In this document: positions 35,379 to 42,217 of the stretch, piece by piece
How the letters are laid out: each line of letters begins with the position of its first letter
Numbering within the stretch: the first letter of the stretch is position 1
NCBI GenBank assembly: GCA_030041305.1
Contig: JASHOC010000201.1
Location: 1 to 42,217 of the forward strand
From: Acidobacteriaceae bacterium
Lineage (GTDB): Bacteria > Acidobacteriota > Terriglobia > Terriglobales > Acidobacteriaceae
DNA: 42,217 nucleotides
Direction: 5' to 3'
Program-made: the position numbers and the translations under genes
The notes under the pieces: model-generated
Databases searched by the model: none
Seen by the model: only the letters and a program-made list of their open reading frames with translations
What the model was told of the DNA's origin: nothing

Positions 35379-36092
35379 TCAAACAGACAGTAGAGCGTTG
35401 TAAATGAGTTGCAGCGCCGGGCCGAGGACGAGGCTGAGAATAAAGCCGCCGACGAAGATCATGAGCAGATAACTGATCCAGCCGCCGATGCGGTCATATT
35501 GCTGCATCGCATTGTAGGGGAGAAGATTGCGGACCACGCGGCTGCCGTCGAGGGGCGGAATGGGCAGCAGGTTGAAGAAAAAAAGCGAGAGGTTGATGAG
35601 GATGGCGAGGCTGGCGAGAAGGGCGACGGGATGCGCCAGCGCCAGCGCAGCGGGATTCAGCGCGGCGATGAAGGACATGCGGACAATGCCGCGGCCGCCG
35701 GGCATGGAGATGGCCATGCCGGCGAGAATGGCGAAGGCGATGGCGACGAGCACCAGGTTGGAGACCGGGCCGGCAAGGGTGGTCAGATTGTCGTCACGGA
35801 CGATCTTGCGGAAGTTGCGGGTGATGACGGGAGTGGGCTTGGCCCAGCCGATGAGGAATCCGCTGAAGAGAGTGAAACCGAAAAGCGGTCCGAAGATGAT
35901 GAGGGCAGGAAAAAGAAAAGTGCCGATGGGATCGGCGTGATACATGGGGTTGAGGGTGATGCGGCCCTGAAGGCGGGCGGTGTGATCGCCAAGGCGCGAG
36001 GCCATCCACGCGTGCGCGCACTCGTGAAAGCTGAGCGAAAAGAGCAGCAGAACAAATTCAAAGACGGCGATGAGGAAACGGCCTTGGGACAA
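35379..36092 (-). CDS. Site-2 protease, M50 family membrane metallopeptidase
   Basis: Intramembrane zinc protease, 237 residues from TTG at 36092-36090, with GGAG 7 nt upstream. The frame extends to 36476, but that extension is Arg/Ser/Pro-rich shadow sequence overlapping the region beyond. HECAH at residues 23-27 is the HExxH zinc motif in the first membrane segment; LPIPPLDGSRVV supplies the third ligand (Asp). About six hydrophobic segments in total. It resembles the small M50 proteins of the SpoIVFB-like YwhC group that lack PDZ domains. The substrate is unknown. It lies 111 bp upstream of trpS in chromosome order on the same strand. Confidence 0.9.
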   Translation of the reverse strand: MSQGRFLIAVFEFVLLLFSLSFHECAHAWMASRLGDHTARLQGRITLNPMYHADPIGTFLFPALIIFGPLFGFTLFSGFLIGWAKPTPVITRNFRKIVRDDNLTTLAGPVSNLVLVAIAFAILAGMAISMPGGRGIVRMSFIAALNPAALALAHPVALLASLAILINLSLFFFNLLPIPPLDGSRVVRNLLPYNAMQQYDRIGGWISYLLMIFVGGFILSLVLGPALQLIYNALLSV

Positions 36093-36243
36093 AAGGAATC
36101 TCCACCGGCTGGAAATTTCAGAGTAGCATGCGGGGTTGCGCGCATTGAACAGCGTGGGAGAGCGCAGAGCCGTTTGTCGCAGCGTTGATGCATCTCTGCG
36201 CGTGCGCCGTGCAACGCATTGCATCCTTGATGGGCGACCCGCG

Positions 36244-36963
36244 CTATTGCGGGAAGCTGCCGACGATTTGGCCGTCGGCCACATTTTGACCACCCAGGAC
36301 GATGGCGTGGCTGGCGATGCGGGCGCGCGCGCCGATGCTGGTCGGCGCGAGCGTGGCCTGGTCGTAATTGGCGGGATCGTAGGAGTGGGAGAAGATGCGC
36401 ACGAACGAGCCGATGACCGCGTTTTTGCCAATGGAAATGCCGCCCCGATCGTTGAGCAGCGCCCCCTGGCGAACAATGACGCCGTCGCCTAGGGTGAGAT
36501 TGTAACCAAAAGTGACTTCGACACCGTGATGAATCTTAACGCCGGCCCCGACGTGACGGAAGATGTGGCGGCCTAACATGCAGCGAAAACGCAGGCCCAG
36601 CCAATGGTTGAGGCCGATGGGCGAGCGGTCGAACATGTGCCAGAACCAGAGCAGCGGCTTGCGCTGCGCATAGCGGTCGTAATCGACGTCGGCATAGTGC
36701 TCGGCTTCCATGGTCACGTTCATGGGATCGAGCGAGAGAGTGACGACGTTGCCGGGCAGCTCCGAGGTAAGCGCGAGGTTCAGCTTGCCGCCGTGGGGGC
36801 GGCCCAGATAAAGCTGGGTGAGCTGGTCACGGACGATTTCGGAGCGGCGCTCGGGCGAGCTGTGCCGGCTGAACTCCTCGTCGAGAAAGTGGATCCAGCG
36901 GCGGTACACCTCTTCGGCTTCGGGCGCAGGATGCGGAATGCGAACGGCGGCGGTGGTGGCCAT
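36244..36963 (-). CDS. Hexapeptide-repeat acyltransferase
   Basis: 239 residues. The C-terminal ~110 residues form a left-handed beta-helix, seen in hexapeptide steps such as VGAGVKIHHGVEVTFGYNL, LGDGVIVRQGALL and SIGKNAVIGSFVRI, followed by SIGARARIASHAIVLGG. The probable active His lies in FSHSYDP or HHGVEV. The N-terminal ~130 residues contain a less typical helical and beta region (VYRRWIHFLDEEF). It resembles maltose/galactoside O-acetyltransferase-like enzymes using acetyl-CoA; the acceptor is unknown. The C-terminus ends early compared with typical members (VADGQIVGSFPQ). It is 151 bp upstream of the M50 gene. Confidence 0.85.
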   Translation of the reverse strand: MATTAAVRIPHPAPEAEEVYRRWIHFLDEEFSRHSSPERRSEIVRDQLTQLYLGRPHGGKLNLALTSELPGNVVTLSLDPMNVTMEAEHYADVDYDRYAQRKPLLWFWHMFDRSPIGLNHWLGLRFRCMLGRHIFRHVGAGVKIHHGVEVTFGYNLTLGDGVIVRQGALLNDRGGISIGKNAVIGSFVRIFSHSYDPANYDQATLAPTSIGARARIASHAIVLGGQNVADGQIVGSFPQ

Positions 36964-37011
36964 ACTGTATCGACGATACGGCAGGGGCCAGGGAATAGGA
37001 AATAGGGGTCA

Positions 37012-37120
37012 GAGGAACGAGGGAACGAGGGAACAGTCATCAGGCGGGTGTGACCGCATGAGCCGTGCCCTTACCGGCTGACGGCTGAGCGGTGACCACT
37101 GATCACTGACCACTGGCGAC
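37012..37120. repeat. Low-complexity spacer with short tandem repeats
   Basis: Three 8-bp units of the type AGGGAACG near 37012-37036, then direct repeats of TGACCACTG/TGATCACTG near 37090-37115. They fill the 167-bp spacer between yidC and the acyltransferase. They are probably slippage products; no function is inferred. Confidence 0.5.
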
Positions 37121-37130
37121 TGAACTCGGA

Positions 37131-39005
37131 TTAGCGCCGGCCCTGGACGGTGCGGGCGCCGGCCCCGGCCTTTTTGGCTGCGCGGCGGGCAGCGATCGCG
37201 TGCATTTCTTTGCCCACGCTCGAATGGTTGATTCCGATCTGAATGCCGAGGTTGATCAAGTTGCCGACGAACCAGTACAGGGACAATCCGGAAGGAAAGT
37301 GAAAGAGGGTAAAGCCAAAGATGACGGGCATGACGAAGGCCATCATGCGCCGCTGCGCCGGATCCATCCCAGGGGACGGGGAGATGTACTGGACCCAGAA
37401 CATGGTCAGGATGAACAGCGCGGGCAGGACGTAGGTCGGATCGGGGGCAGACAGATCCGGGATCCACAGCCAGTGCGCCTGGCGCAGCTCGATGGCGTTC
37501 TCAAGCACCTCGTAGATGGCGTAGAGCAACGGCATCTGGATGAGCATGGGCAGACAACTGCCGTACATGTTCACGCCTTCGGTCTTGTAGAGCGCCATCA
37601 TCTCCTGGTTCATCTCGGCCCGTTTGGGGTCATTGAGCTTGAGATTGGCGTAGCGTTTTTTGATGGCGTCGACCTTGGGCTGGATGCGCATCATCTTGAG
37701 CGAGGATTTCGTCATCATCAGGCGCGAGGGCAGCGTAACCATGTTGAGGATCAGGCCGACAATCACGATGGCCCAGCCCCAGTTGTTCGCGCCCGGTCCG
37801 AGCAGGCGGCGCAAGAAGCGCACCGCGAGGTAAAGCGGCTTGGCGATGATGCTGAACCAGCCAAAGTGGATGAGCGGGGACAGCGACTGGCCGGTGGGCT
37901 TGCCGTCAGGTCCGATGGCGTGGATGGAGCTGAGCACATCGTTTTCTTTGGGGCCGGCGAAAAGGCGCAGGCGGGTGGCGCCCGTGGCGTCGCCCATGGC
38001 CATGCCGATCACCTGCGCGGTTTTCTTCTGGCTGCTGGAACTACCGGGGTTGCCGGGCAGCTCCACATCGTGGTGCAGCGTCACGACGGTGGTGTTGTCG
38101 AGGTCGTACGGCAGAAACGCCGCGGCAAAATAAAGATCGGCCACAGCCGCATAGGAGTAAGGCTCGTTGAACGTTGCGTCGCCGCTTACCTTGGTGGCTC
38201 GGGTGTAGTCCGCCTTGCCGTCGAGCGACCAGGCGAATTGCGAAGCCGCGGAGGTGAAGATGGCTCCGTGGAATGAGGGCTGAAACTCCTCCATGTCACC
38301 CAGACCAGCCGGCCAGGCCACGAGCGCGCGCACCGGAGCGCCATCGCGCTTGACTTCGGTGTCGACTCCGATGACGTAGCTCGAATTGAAATCGAGAGTC
38401 TTGACAATGTCCAGACCGTTGGCGGCGTAGCGGAAGGTGATGGTGGCCGGCGCGAGCACCGGTCCGCCGGGGGAGGATCGCGGTCCGGAGATATTCACCT
38501 GATAGAGGGCGTCGTTGAGCTGGGTGGTGAGTGCAGGGTCGTACGTATAGAACGAAAGCGGCAGGCCGAAACGCGCCGAAGCCTGAGGCTGCACCATATC
38601 GAGCGGCTGGCCGTTCGAGTCCTTGTATTGTTTCAGAATCCAGTGCTGGATGCTGGCGCCGCGATTGGTGAGCACGATTTTGTAGAGCTCGTTTTCGACC
38701 GTGGTTTCAGTCGCTGAAGCGGCGGTGATGATCGGAGCCGGCGCGGGCGCCGGAGCCTTTGCCGCGGATTTGCGGGTCGCTGTGGTTGCGGGCGCGGGCG
38801 TAGAAGGCGCCGGATGCGCCGCTTGCTGGGATTGGCTTGGCTTGGCGGCGGGGGCTGGCGTCTCCGGCTTCGGCTTATTGAAAAACGTCTCATAGCCGAA
38901 GAAGACCAGCAGAAGCAGCAGCCAAAAAACCACGGTGGAGCGCATGTCGCCGCCACCACCGCCGGGGCCCTGCGATTGAAGATTGGGATTACGAATTTCG
39001 GGCAA
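37131..39005 (-). CDS. yidC: Membrane protein insertase YidC
   Basis: Inserts proteins into the inner membrane, alone or with SecYEG. 624 residues from TTG at 39005-39003, with AGGAAG 6 nt upstream. The N-terminus is MPEIRNPNLQSQGP, a Gly-rich stretch, then the first membrane helix (STVVFWLLLLLVFFGYETF). A Pro/Ala-rich linker leads to the periplasmic P1 beta domain (about 95-360). The conserved helical core follows, with WGWAIVIVGLILNMVTLP, MYGSCLPMLIQMPLLYAIY and FPSGLSLYWFVGNLINLG. The C-terminus is basic (RRAAKKAGAGARTVQGRR), as expected for ribosome contact. It follows yidD in the classic rpmH-rnpA-yidD-yidC order. Confidence 0.97.
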   Translation of the reverse strand: MPEIRNPNLQSQGPGGGGGDMRSTVVFWLLLLLVFFGYETFFNKPKPETPAPAAKPSQSQQAAHPAPSTPAPATTATRKSAAKAPAPAPAPIITAASATETTVENELYKIVLTNRGASIQHWILKQYKDSNGQPLDMVQPQASARFGLPLSFYTYDPALTTQLNDALYQVNISGPRSSPGGPVLAPATITFRYAANGLDIVKTLDFNSSYVIGVDTEVKRDGAPVRALVAWPAGLGDMEEFQPSFHGAIFTSAASQFAWSLDGKADYTRATKVSGDATFNEPYSYAAVADLYFAAAFLPYDLDNTTVVTLHHDVELPGNPGSSSSQKKTAQVIGMAMGDATGATRLRLFAGPKENDVLSSIHAIGPDGKPTGQSLSPLIHFGWFSIIAKPLYLAVRFLRRLLGPGANNWGWAIVIVGLILNMVTLPSRLMMTKSSLKMMRIQPKVDAIKKRYANLKLNDPKRAEMNQEMMALYKTEGVNMYGSCLPMLIQMPLLYAIYEVLENAIELRQAHWLWIPDLSAPDPTYVLPALFILTMFWVQYISPSPGMDPAQRRMMAFVMPVIFGFTLFHFPSGLSLYWFVGNLINLGIQIGINHSSVGKEMHAIAARRAAKKAGAGARTVQGRR

Positions 39006-39056
39006 AGGTTACTTCCTGTCGATGCGAAAGCGCCGCGGGCGCAGCCGCTCCTTTTT

Positions 39057-39326
39057 CTATGGTAACGGTTTGTGGGGAAAAGGTCTTGGGGCGCTGACGC
39101 GCGCGGGCACGGGATCGAGGCCTCCGGGACCAAAGGGGTGGCAGCGGAGCAGGCGGCGCACGGCCAGCAGGCTGCCGCGCAGGGGACCATGGGTGGAGAT
39201 GGCCAACGCGGCGTATTCCGAACAGGTGGGTAGATACTTGCAGCCGCCTCCGCCGCCGAGCCAATGCAAGGCTGGCGAAAGCCAACGATGATAGAAGCCG
39301 ATAAGCGCGAGCAGAAGGCGCGTCAT
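39057..39326 (-). CDS. yidD: YidD, membrane protein insertion efficiency factor
   Basis: 89 residues from ATG at 39326, overlapping the rnpA stop by 4 nt (ATGA). Family motifs: [21 protein letters not shown] (C29 and C35) and [14 protein letters not shown] (C62). Small membrane-associated protein that assists YidC/Sec insertion; its exact step is unclear. It lies between rnpA and yidC, as usual. Confidence 0.95.
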   Translation of the reverse strand: MTRLLLALIGFYHRWLSPALHWLGGGGGCKYLPTCSEYAALAISTHGPLRGSLLAVRRLLRCHPFGPGGLDPVPARVSAPRPFPHKPLP

Positions 39327-39784
39327 GAGTCCACTTTCCCCGTGTTGGACGAAGCGAGGCGACGAGGCCCGGCACTCTCCTTGCCGGGAGAACGCGAGCC
39401 GCGCGCGGCCTCGGCGCATGCCTGTTGAAGGAGACGCACGATCTCGGCCTCAAGTTGGGAAAATTCCAGGGTGAGGACGATGCGGCGCGGATGCAAGATG
39501 AGGTCGAAGCCCGGGGGCAGGAGATCGATATGGCGGCGGAGGGCCTCTCTCATGCGGCGCTTGATCCGATTGCGTTCATGGGCTTTGCCCAAAACTTTAC
39601 CGGCGGTGAGGCCAACGCGGGGGCCCACGCTTTCGCCGGAGATCGGTTGCGGAGCGAGAAACCAGCTCATGGAGGCCGATTGTCGTTTGCGTGCGGAGGC
39701 GTAAGCGCGCTGAAAATCGGCATGTTTCCGCAGACGCACCGCCGCCAACGAAAGGCGCGTGACTGGCTGGGATGGCGAGTTCAT
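39323..39784 (-). CDS. rnpA: Ribonuclease P protein component
   Basis: Protein subunit of RNase P, which matures tRNA 5' ends with an RNA subunit not found in this window. 153 residues, somewhat longer than the usual ~120 because of a basic Ser/Ala/Arg-rich tail. The RNR signature is [14 protein letters not shown] (71-84), and KHADFQRAY and [14 protein letters not shown] precede it. It begins 64 bp after rpmH and overlaps yidD by 4 nt. Confidence 0.95.
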   Translation of the reverse strand: MNSPSQPVTRLSLAAVRLRKHADFQRAYASARKRQSASMSWFLAPQPISGESVGPRVGLTAGKVLGKAHERNRIKRRMREALRRHIDLLPPGFDLILHPRRIVLTLEFSQLEAEIVRLLQQACAEAARGSRSPGKESAGPRRLASSNTGKVDS

Positions 39785-39848
39785 TCTGAATGCCGATTTG
39801 GAGCGCGTGCGCTGCGGAGGTTCCGGCGCAGGAAAGGCCGCGAGGGGA

Positions 39849-40004
39849 TTAGTCGCGATGGCCGGCGCTCACAGAGACGCGCTTGCGGCCCGCGGCGCGG
39901 CGGCGGCTGAGCACGGCGGCGCCGGAATTGGTCTTCATGCGCGCGCGAAAACCGTGAGTCTTAACGCGACGGCGGCGGTTAGGTTGAAAAGTGCGCTTGG
40001 GCAT
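39849..40004 (-). CDS. rpmH: 50S ribosomal protein L34
   Basis: 51 residues from ATG at 40004, with AGGAG 8-9 nt upstream. It has the L34 pattern [20 protein letters not shown], then [21 protein letters not shown], with a short acidic end. It heads the rpmH-rnpA-yidD-yidC run, divergent from dnaA. Confidence 0.97.
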   Translation of the reverse strand: MPKRTFQPNRRRRVKTHGFRARMKTNSGAAVLSRRRAAGRKRVSVSAGHRD

Positions 40005-40055
40005 GAAAACGCGCTCCTAATGTTGGGACGAAAACGATGCGCTCGAACAGGTTTA

Positions 40056-40061
40056 AGTATA
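40056..40061 (-). promoter_or_regulatory. Possible -10 element of rpmH
   Basis: TATACT on the minus strand, about 52 nt before the rpmH ATG, with TG directly upstream. No good -35 hexamer is present at normal spacing, so this is tentative. Confidence 0.35.
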
Positions 40062-40242
40062 CAGGAGCGATGGGGTTTGAATCCAGCGCGGGTTTCCGAT
40101 CAAGTTCCGGTTGAGCCGCGTCGAAAAAACCCATTGTGCGGAACGGAGCTTCGATCAGAACGCCAGCGGAAGGCGCCATGGCGCGTTGATTCGCGTGGCG
40201 GAAAGAAGGCGGGAGCACCGGGCCGAGAAAATTTGTGACCGA

Positions 40243-40271
40243 TTATCCGCAGAACGTCCGTTTTATCCGCT
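40243..40271 (+). promoter_or_regulatory. Two DnaA-box-like 9-mers (origin or dnaA autoregulation)
   Basis: TTATCCGCA at 40243-40251 (one mismatch to TTATCCACA) and TTATCCGCT at 40263-40271 (two mismatches), same orientation, 20 bp apart. They lie in the 605-bp rpmH-dnaA spacer, the usual place of oriC or dnaA autoregulatory boxes. A 12-bp palindrome GCGCCATGGCGC lies at 40173-40184. No clear AT-rich unwinding region is seen. Confidence 0.5.
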
Positions 40272-40354
40272 GTGACTCTGGTAACTTTTGTGCAAAGTTT
40301 CACCAGCCGCGGTGCAACCTTTCGGCGCGCGCAGAAAAGTTTGTGAAAGGAAGA

Positions 40355-40382
40355 TTGCAACGAGGGTCAAATGTGCTACTAT
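40355..40382 (+). promoter_or_regulatory. dnaA promoter
   Basis: TTGCAA at 40355-40360 and TACTAT at 40377-40382, spacing 16 bp, with an extended -10 TGC just before the -10. It would give a 5' leader of about 220 nt. Confidence 0.6.
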
Positions 40383-40609
40383 CGGGACCGTTCAAGAAAG
40401 TTTTTAAGCGTCCTACGGAACGCGATCGTTCATCGCCCCCAAGAGATATTTGTTGGTCAGGGGCAGACTAGCGGCAAACAGATCGTTTTGCGAAATCGAT
40501 CGGCAGGACGGAAGGCGAGAGCTTTCCGCCGTAAGACAGCCGTTGCCTGAAGACGGTGAACGAACGGTAAGAGGTTCCTTTTTGCAGGGCGCTGGCAAGG
40601 ATCTGGACG

Positions 40610-42019
40610 ATGTCATTTGCAACTACGACGACCTCGGCGCTTAATCCTTGGCTGCAGATTCTCGCAGCCCTCGAGAAGAAAGTGATTCGGCAATCTTTCG
40701 AGACTTGGCTGAAGCCCACGCGCTACAGCCATTCTGCGGGGCGAACGCTCTATGTGCGGGTTCCGTCGCCGGAGTTTCAACACATCGGCGACAAGTACGG
40801 GGACCTGATCCAGGAAGCGATCGATTTGCAGGCTCTGGATTTCGACGACGTGAGCTTTGTAACAGCGGAGGACGATCCGTCGGTTCCTCCGCAGCGCAAG
40901 GATGGGGGGTTCGGGCCGGTGTCGGCGCATGCGCCCACCGCTCCGCCGATGCCGGCGCCGTCGCGCGCGCCGGAACAGACGCGTTTCGACTGGTCCATGG
41001 CGGCGCAACTAAACCCGCGCTACACCTTCGAAGCATTTGTAATTGGCAACGGGAACCAATTTGCGCGGGCCGCGGCGCTAGCGGTCGCGGAGCGGCCTTC
41101 GCGGGCCTACAATCCGCTGTTTCTGTATGGCGGCGTGGGCATGGGCAAAACGCACCTGATGCACGCCATAGGACACGAGGTGAAGCGGCGGCAGCCGGTG
41201 ACGAATATCTGCTATGTTTCGGCGGAGAAGTTCACCAACGAGATGATCAACTCGATCCGCAACGACCGGATGACGAGTTTTCGCGACCGTTTCCGCACCG
41301 TGGACGTGCTGCTGATCGACGACATTCAGTTTATTTCGCAGAAAGAGCGGACGCAGGAGGAATTCTTTCACACCTTCAATGCACTGCACGAAAACATGAA
41401 ACAGGTGGTGATCGCGTCGGATCGTCCGCCGAAGGAGCTCACCGAGATCGAGGAACGGCTGCGCTCGCGTTTTGAGTGGGGCCTGATCGCCGATATTCAA
41501 CCGCCGGACCTGGAAACCAAGGTCGCGATTCTGCTCAAGAAGGCGGAAAGCGATCAGGTGCAGTTGCCCACGGACGTGGCGCTGTTTGTGGCTTCGAATG
41601 TGCGCACCAACGTGCGCGAATTGGAGGGCGCGCTCACGCGCCTCGTGGCCTGGTGCCAGAGCTACAAAATGGAAATCACGCTGGCCGCCACACAACAATG
41701 CCTGAAGCAGTTCATCGATATGCAGGTGCGCAAGATCACGATCGAGGCGATTCAGCGCACCGTGGCCGAGCAGTTTGGGATGCGGGTCAGCGACCTGAAG
41801 CAGAAGAACAACTCGCGCAACGTGGTGGTGCCGCGGCAGATTGCGATGTATCTGGCCAAACAGATGACGGAAGCCAGCTTGCCGGAGATTGGCCGGCAGT
41901 TCGGCAACAAGCACCACACCACGGTCATGCACTCGATCGGCAAGATCGACGATCAGCGGACAAAGGACAAGGATCTGCAGCGGACGCTGACCAAGCTGCA
42001 AGACCTGCTGAACGGGTGA
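40610..42019 (+). CDS. dnaA: Chromosomal replication initiator DnaA
   Basis: Binds DnaA boxes and unwinds oriC. 469 residues from ATG at 40610, with AAGGA about 8 nt upstream. Domain I (about 1-85) has the FETWLKPT segment; a Pro/Ala-rich linker (about 88-125) is domain II. The AAA+ domain has Walker A GGVGMGKT (174-181), Walker B LLIDD (234-238) and sensor motifs including ERLRSRFEWGL. Domain IV ends with the DNA-binding signature GNKHHTTVMHS (432-442). It diverges from the rpmH run across a spacer with DnaA-box-like sites. No dnaN follows before the window ends. Confidence 0.98.
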   Translation: MSFATTTTSALNPWLQILAALEKKVIRQSFETWLKPTRYSHSAGRTLYVRVPSPEFQHIGDKYGDLIQEAIDLQALDFDDVSFVTAEDDPSVPPQRKDGGFGPVSAHAPTAPPMPAPSRAPEQTRFDWSMAAQLNPRYTFEAFVIGNGNQFARAAALAVAERPSRAYNPLFLYGGVGMGKTHLMHAIGHEVKRRQPVTNICYVSAEKFTNEMINSIRNDRMTSFRDRFRTVDVLLIDDIQFISQKERTQEEFFHTFNALHENMKQVVIASDRPPKELTEIEERLRSRFEWGLIADIQPPDLETKVAILLKKAESDQVQLPTDVALFVASNVRTNVRELEGALTRLVAWCQSYKMEITLAATQQCLKQFIDMQVRKITIEAIQRTVAEQFGMRVSDLKQKNNSRNVVVPRQIAMYLAKQMTEASLPEIGRQFGNKHHTTVMHSIGKIDDQRTKDKDLQRTLTKLQDLLNG

Positions 42020-42074
42020 GCGGAAGAGCGGGTCAGCAGGTCAGCGAGCCGGCAGGTGAGCGAAGCAGAAAGGG

Positions 42075-42095
42075 AGGCCGCGCGTAGCGCGGCCT
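42075..42095 (+). terminator. Hairpin after dnaA
   Basis: Perfect 9-bp stem AGGCCGCGC/GCGCGGCCT with a 3-nt loop, 55 bp after the dnaA stop. The following T-run is weak (TCGGCGTCTTT), so termination efficiency is uncertain. Confidence 0.55.
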
Positions 42096-42123
42096 TCGGC
42101 GTCTTTGGCGGGCTGTTATCTTA

Positions 42124-42217
42124 CGGCGGTTCTCCAATTCCCGTGAAGTTTTGAGGGGCGTGCCGGGTGGCGTTTTCTTGGGAAAAACGCCACTCAACGT
42201 TCGAGGTTCTGCTCTAC
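42124..42217 (+). mobile_element. 113-bp MITE-like element, copy 4 (cut by window end)
   Basis: The first 94 bp of the element, preceded by TA at 42122-42123. Identical to copy 1 over the shared length. The right terminal repeat would lie beyond the window. Confidence 0.85.

Noticed and set aside
36093-36476. N-terminal extension of the M50 protease
   Set aside because: The residues are Arg/Ser/Pro-rich, overlap the acyltransferase 3' end, and a TTG with GGAG upstream starts directly before the first membrane helix.
40070-40090. tRNA-like T-arm (GGTTTGAATCC)
   Set aside because: No cloverleaf partner stems, no acceptor stem and no anticodon arm around it.

Overview
The window looks like chromosomal DNA of an acidobacterium (Acidobacteriota, class Terriglobia-like). 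It is GC-rich and carries an Oar-type TonB-dependent receptor with a carboxypeptidase-regulatory-like N-terminus. Secreted GH3 and GH31 glycosidases and a YidC with a Gly-rich N-terminal leader fit the same group. TTG starts are frequent. This assignment rests on recognising protein families, not on a database search.

Layout. (1) 1-6446, all on the minus strand: mutL, a winged-helix-like protein with a long basic tail, cmk, two zinc-ribbon proteins, a tiny membrane ORF and the 5' part of pyrR, which runs off the left edge. (2) 6839-14521: a gene of unknown function broken by two homopolymer frameshifts, an aldo/keto reductase, a zinc alcohol dehydrogenase and a ~1,413-residue TonB-dependent receptor. 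(3) 14951-20142: DoxX, obgE, then a gene-poor stretch with a small secreted protein, a degenerate ~41-bp tandem array, a secreted protein and a second aldo/keto reductase. (4) 20201-30223: GH3 beta-glucosidase-like, TPR/glycosyltransferase, phoU, an orphan oligopeptide-type ABC ATPase, GH31 alpha-glucosidase-like, and a DUF4357 protein that appears to have lost its GIY-YIG core. (5) 31262-36963: PiT phosphate transporter, scpA, trpS, an M50 protease and a hexapeptide acyltransferase. (6) 37131-42217: the classic origin neighbourhood yidC-yidD-rnpA-rpmH on the minus strand, divergent from dnaA, with DnaA-box-like 9-mers and a good extended -10 promoter between them.

The strongest non-coding structure is a 113-bp element present four times, the fourth cut by the window end. 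Each full copy has 14-bp terminal inverted repeats, a nested internal stem with 10-bp arms, and TA on both sides, as expected of a MITE mobilised by a TA-targeting transposase. Two sequence subtypes exist and correlate with orientation here. No transposase lies in the window.

Other unexplained structure: a diverged ~80-bp element shared by 17.7 kb and 30.3 kb, the ~41-bp tandem array, an Ala/Pro-rich linker with an internal 40-residue repeat in the receptor, and insertions in trpS and in the TPR/glycosyltransferase gene that read like captured intergenic sequence.

Functional themes: genome replication and maintenance (dnaA, scpA, mutL), membrane protein biogenesis (yidC, yidD), RNA and nucleotide metabolism (rnpA, cmk, pyrR, trpS), phosphate handling (PiT, phoU) and extracytoplasmic glycan use (TonB receptor, GH3, GH31). 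I found no CRISPR array, no tRNA or rRNA, and no defence or prophage cassette that I can support.
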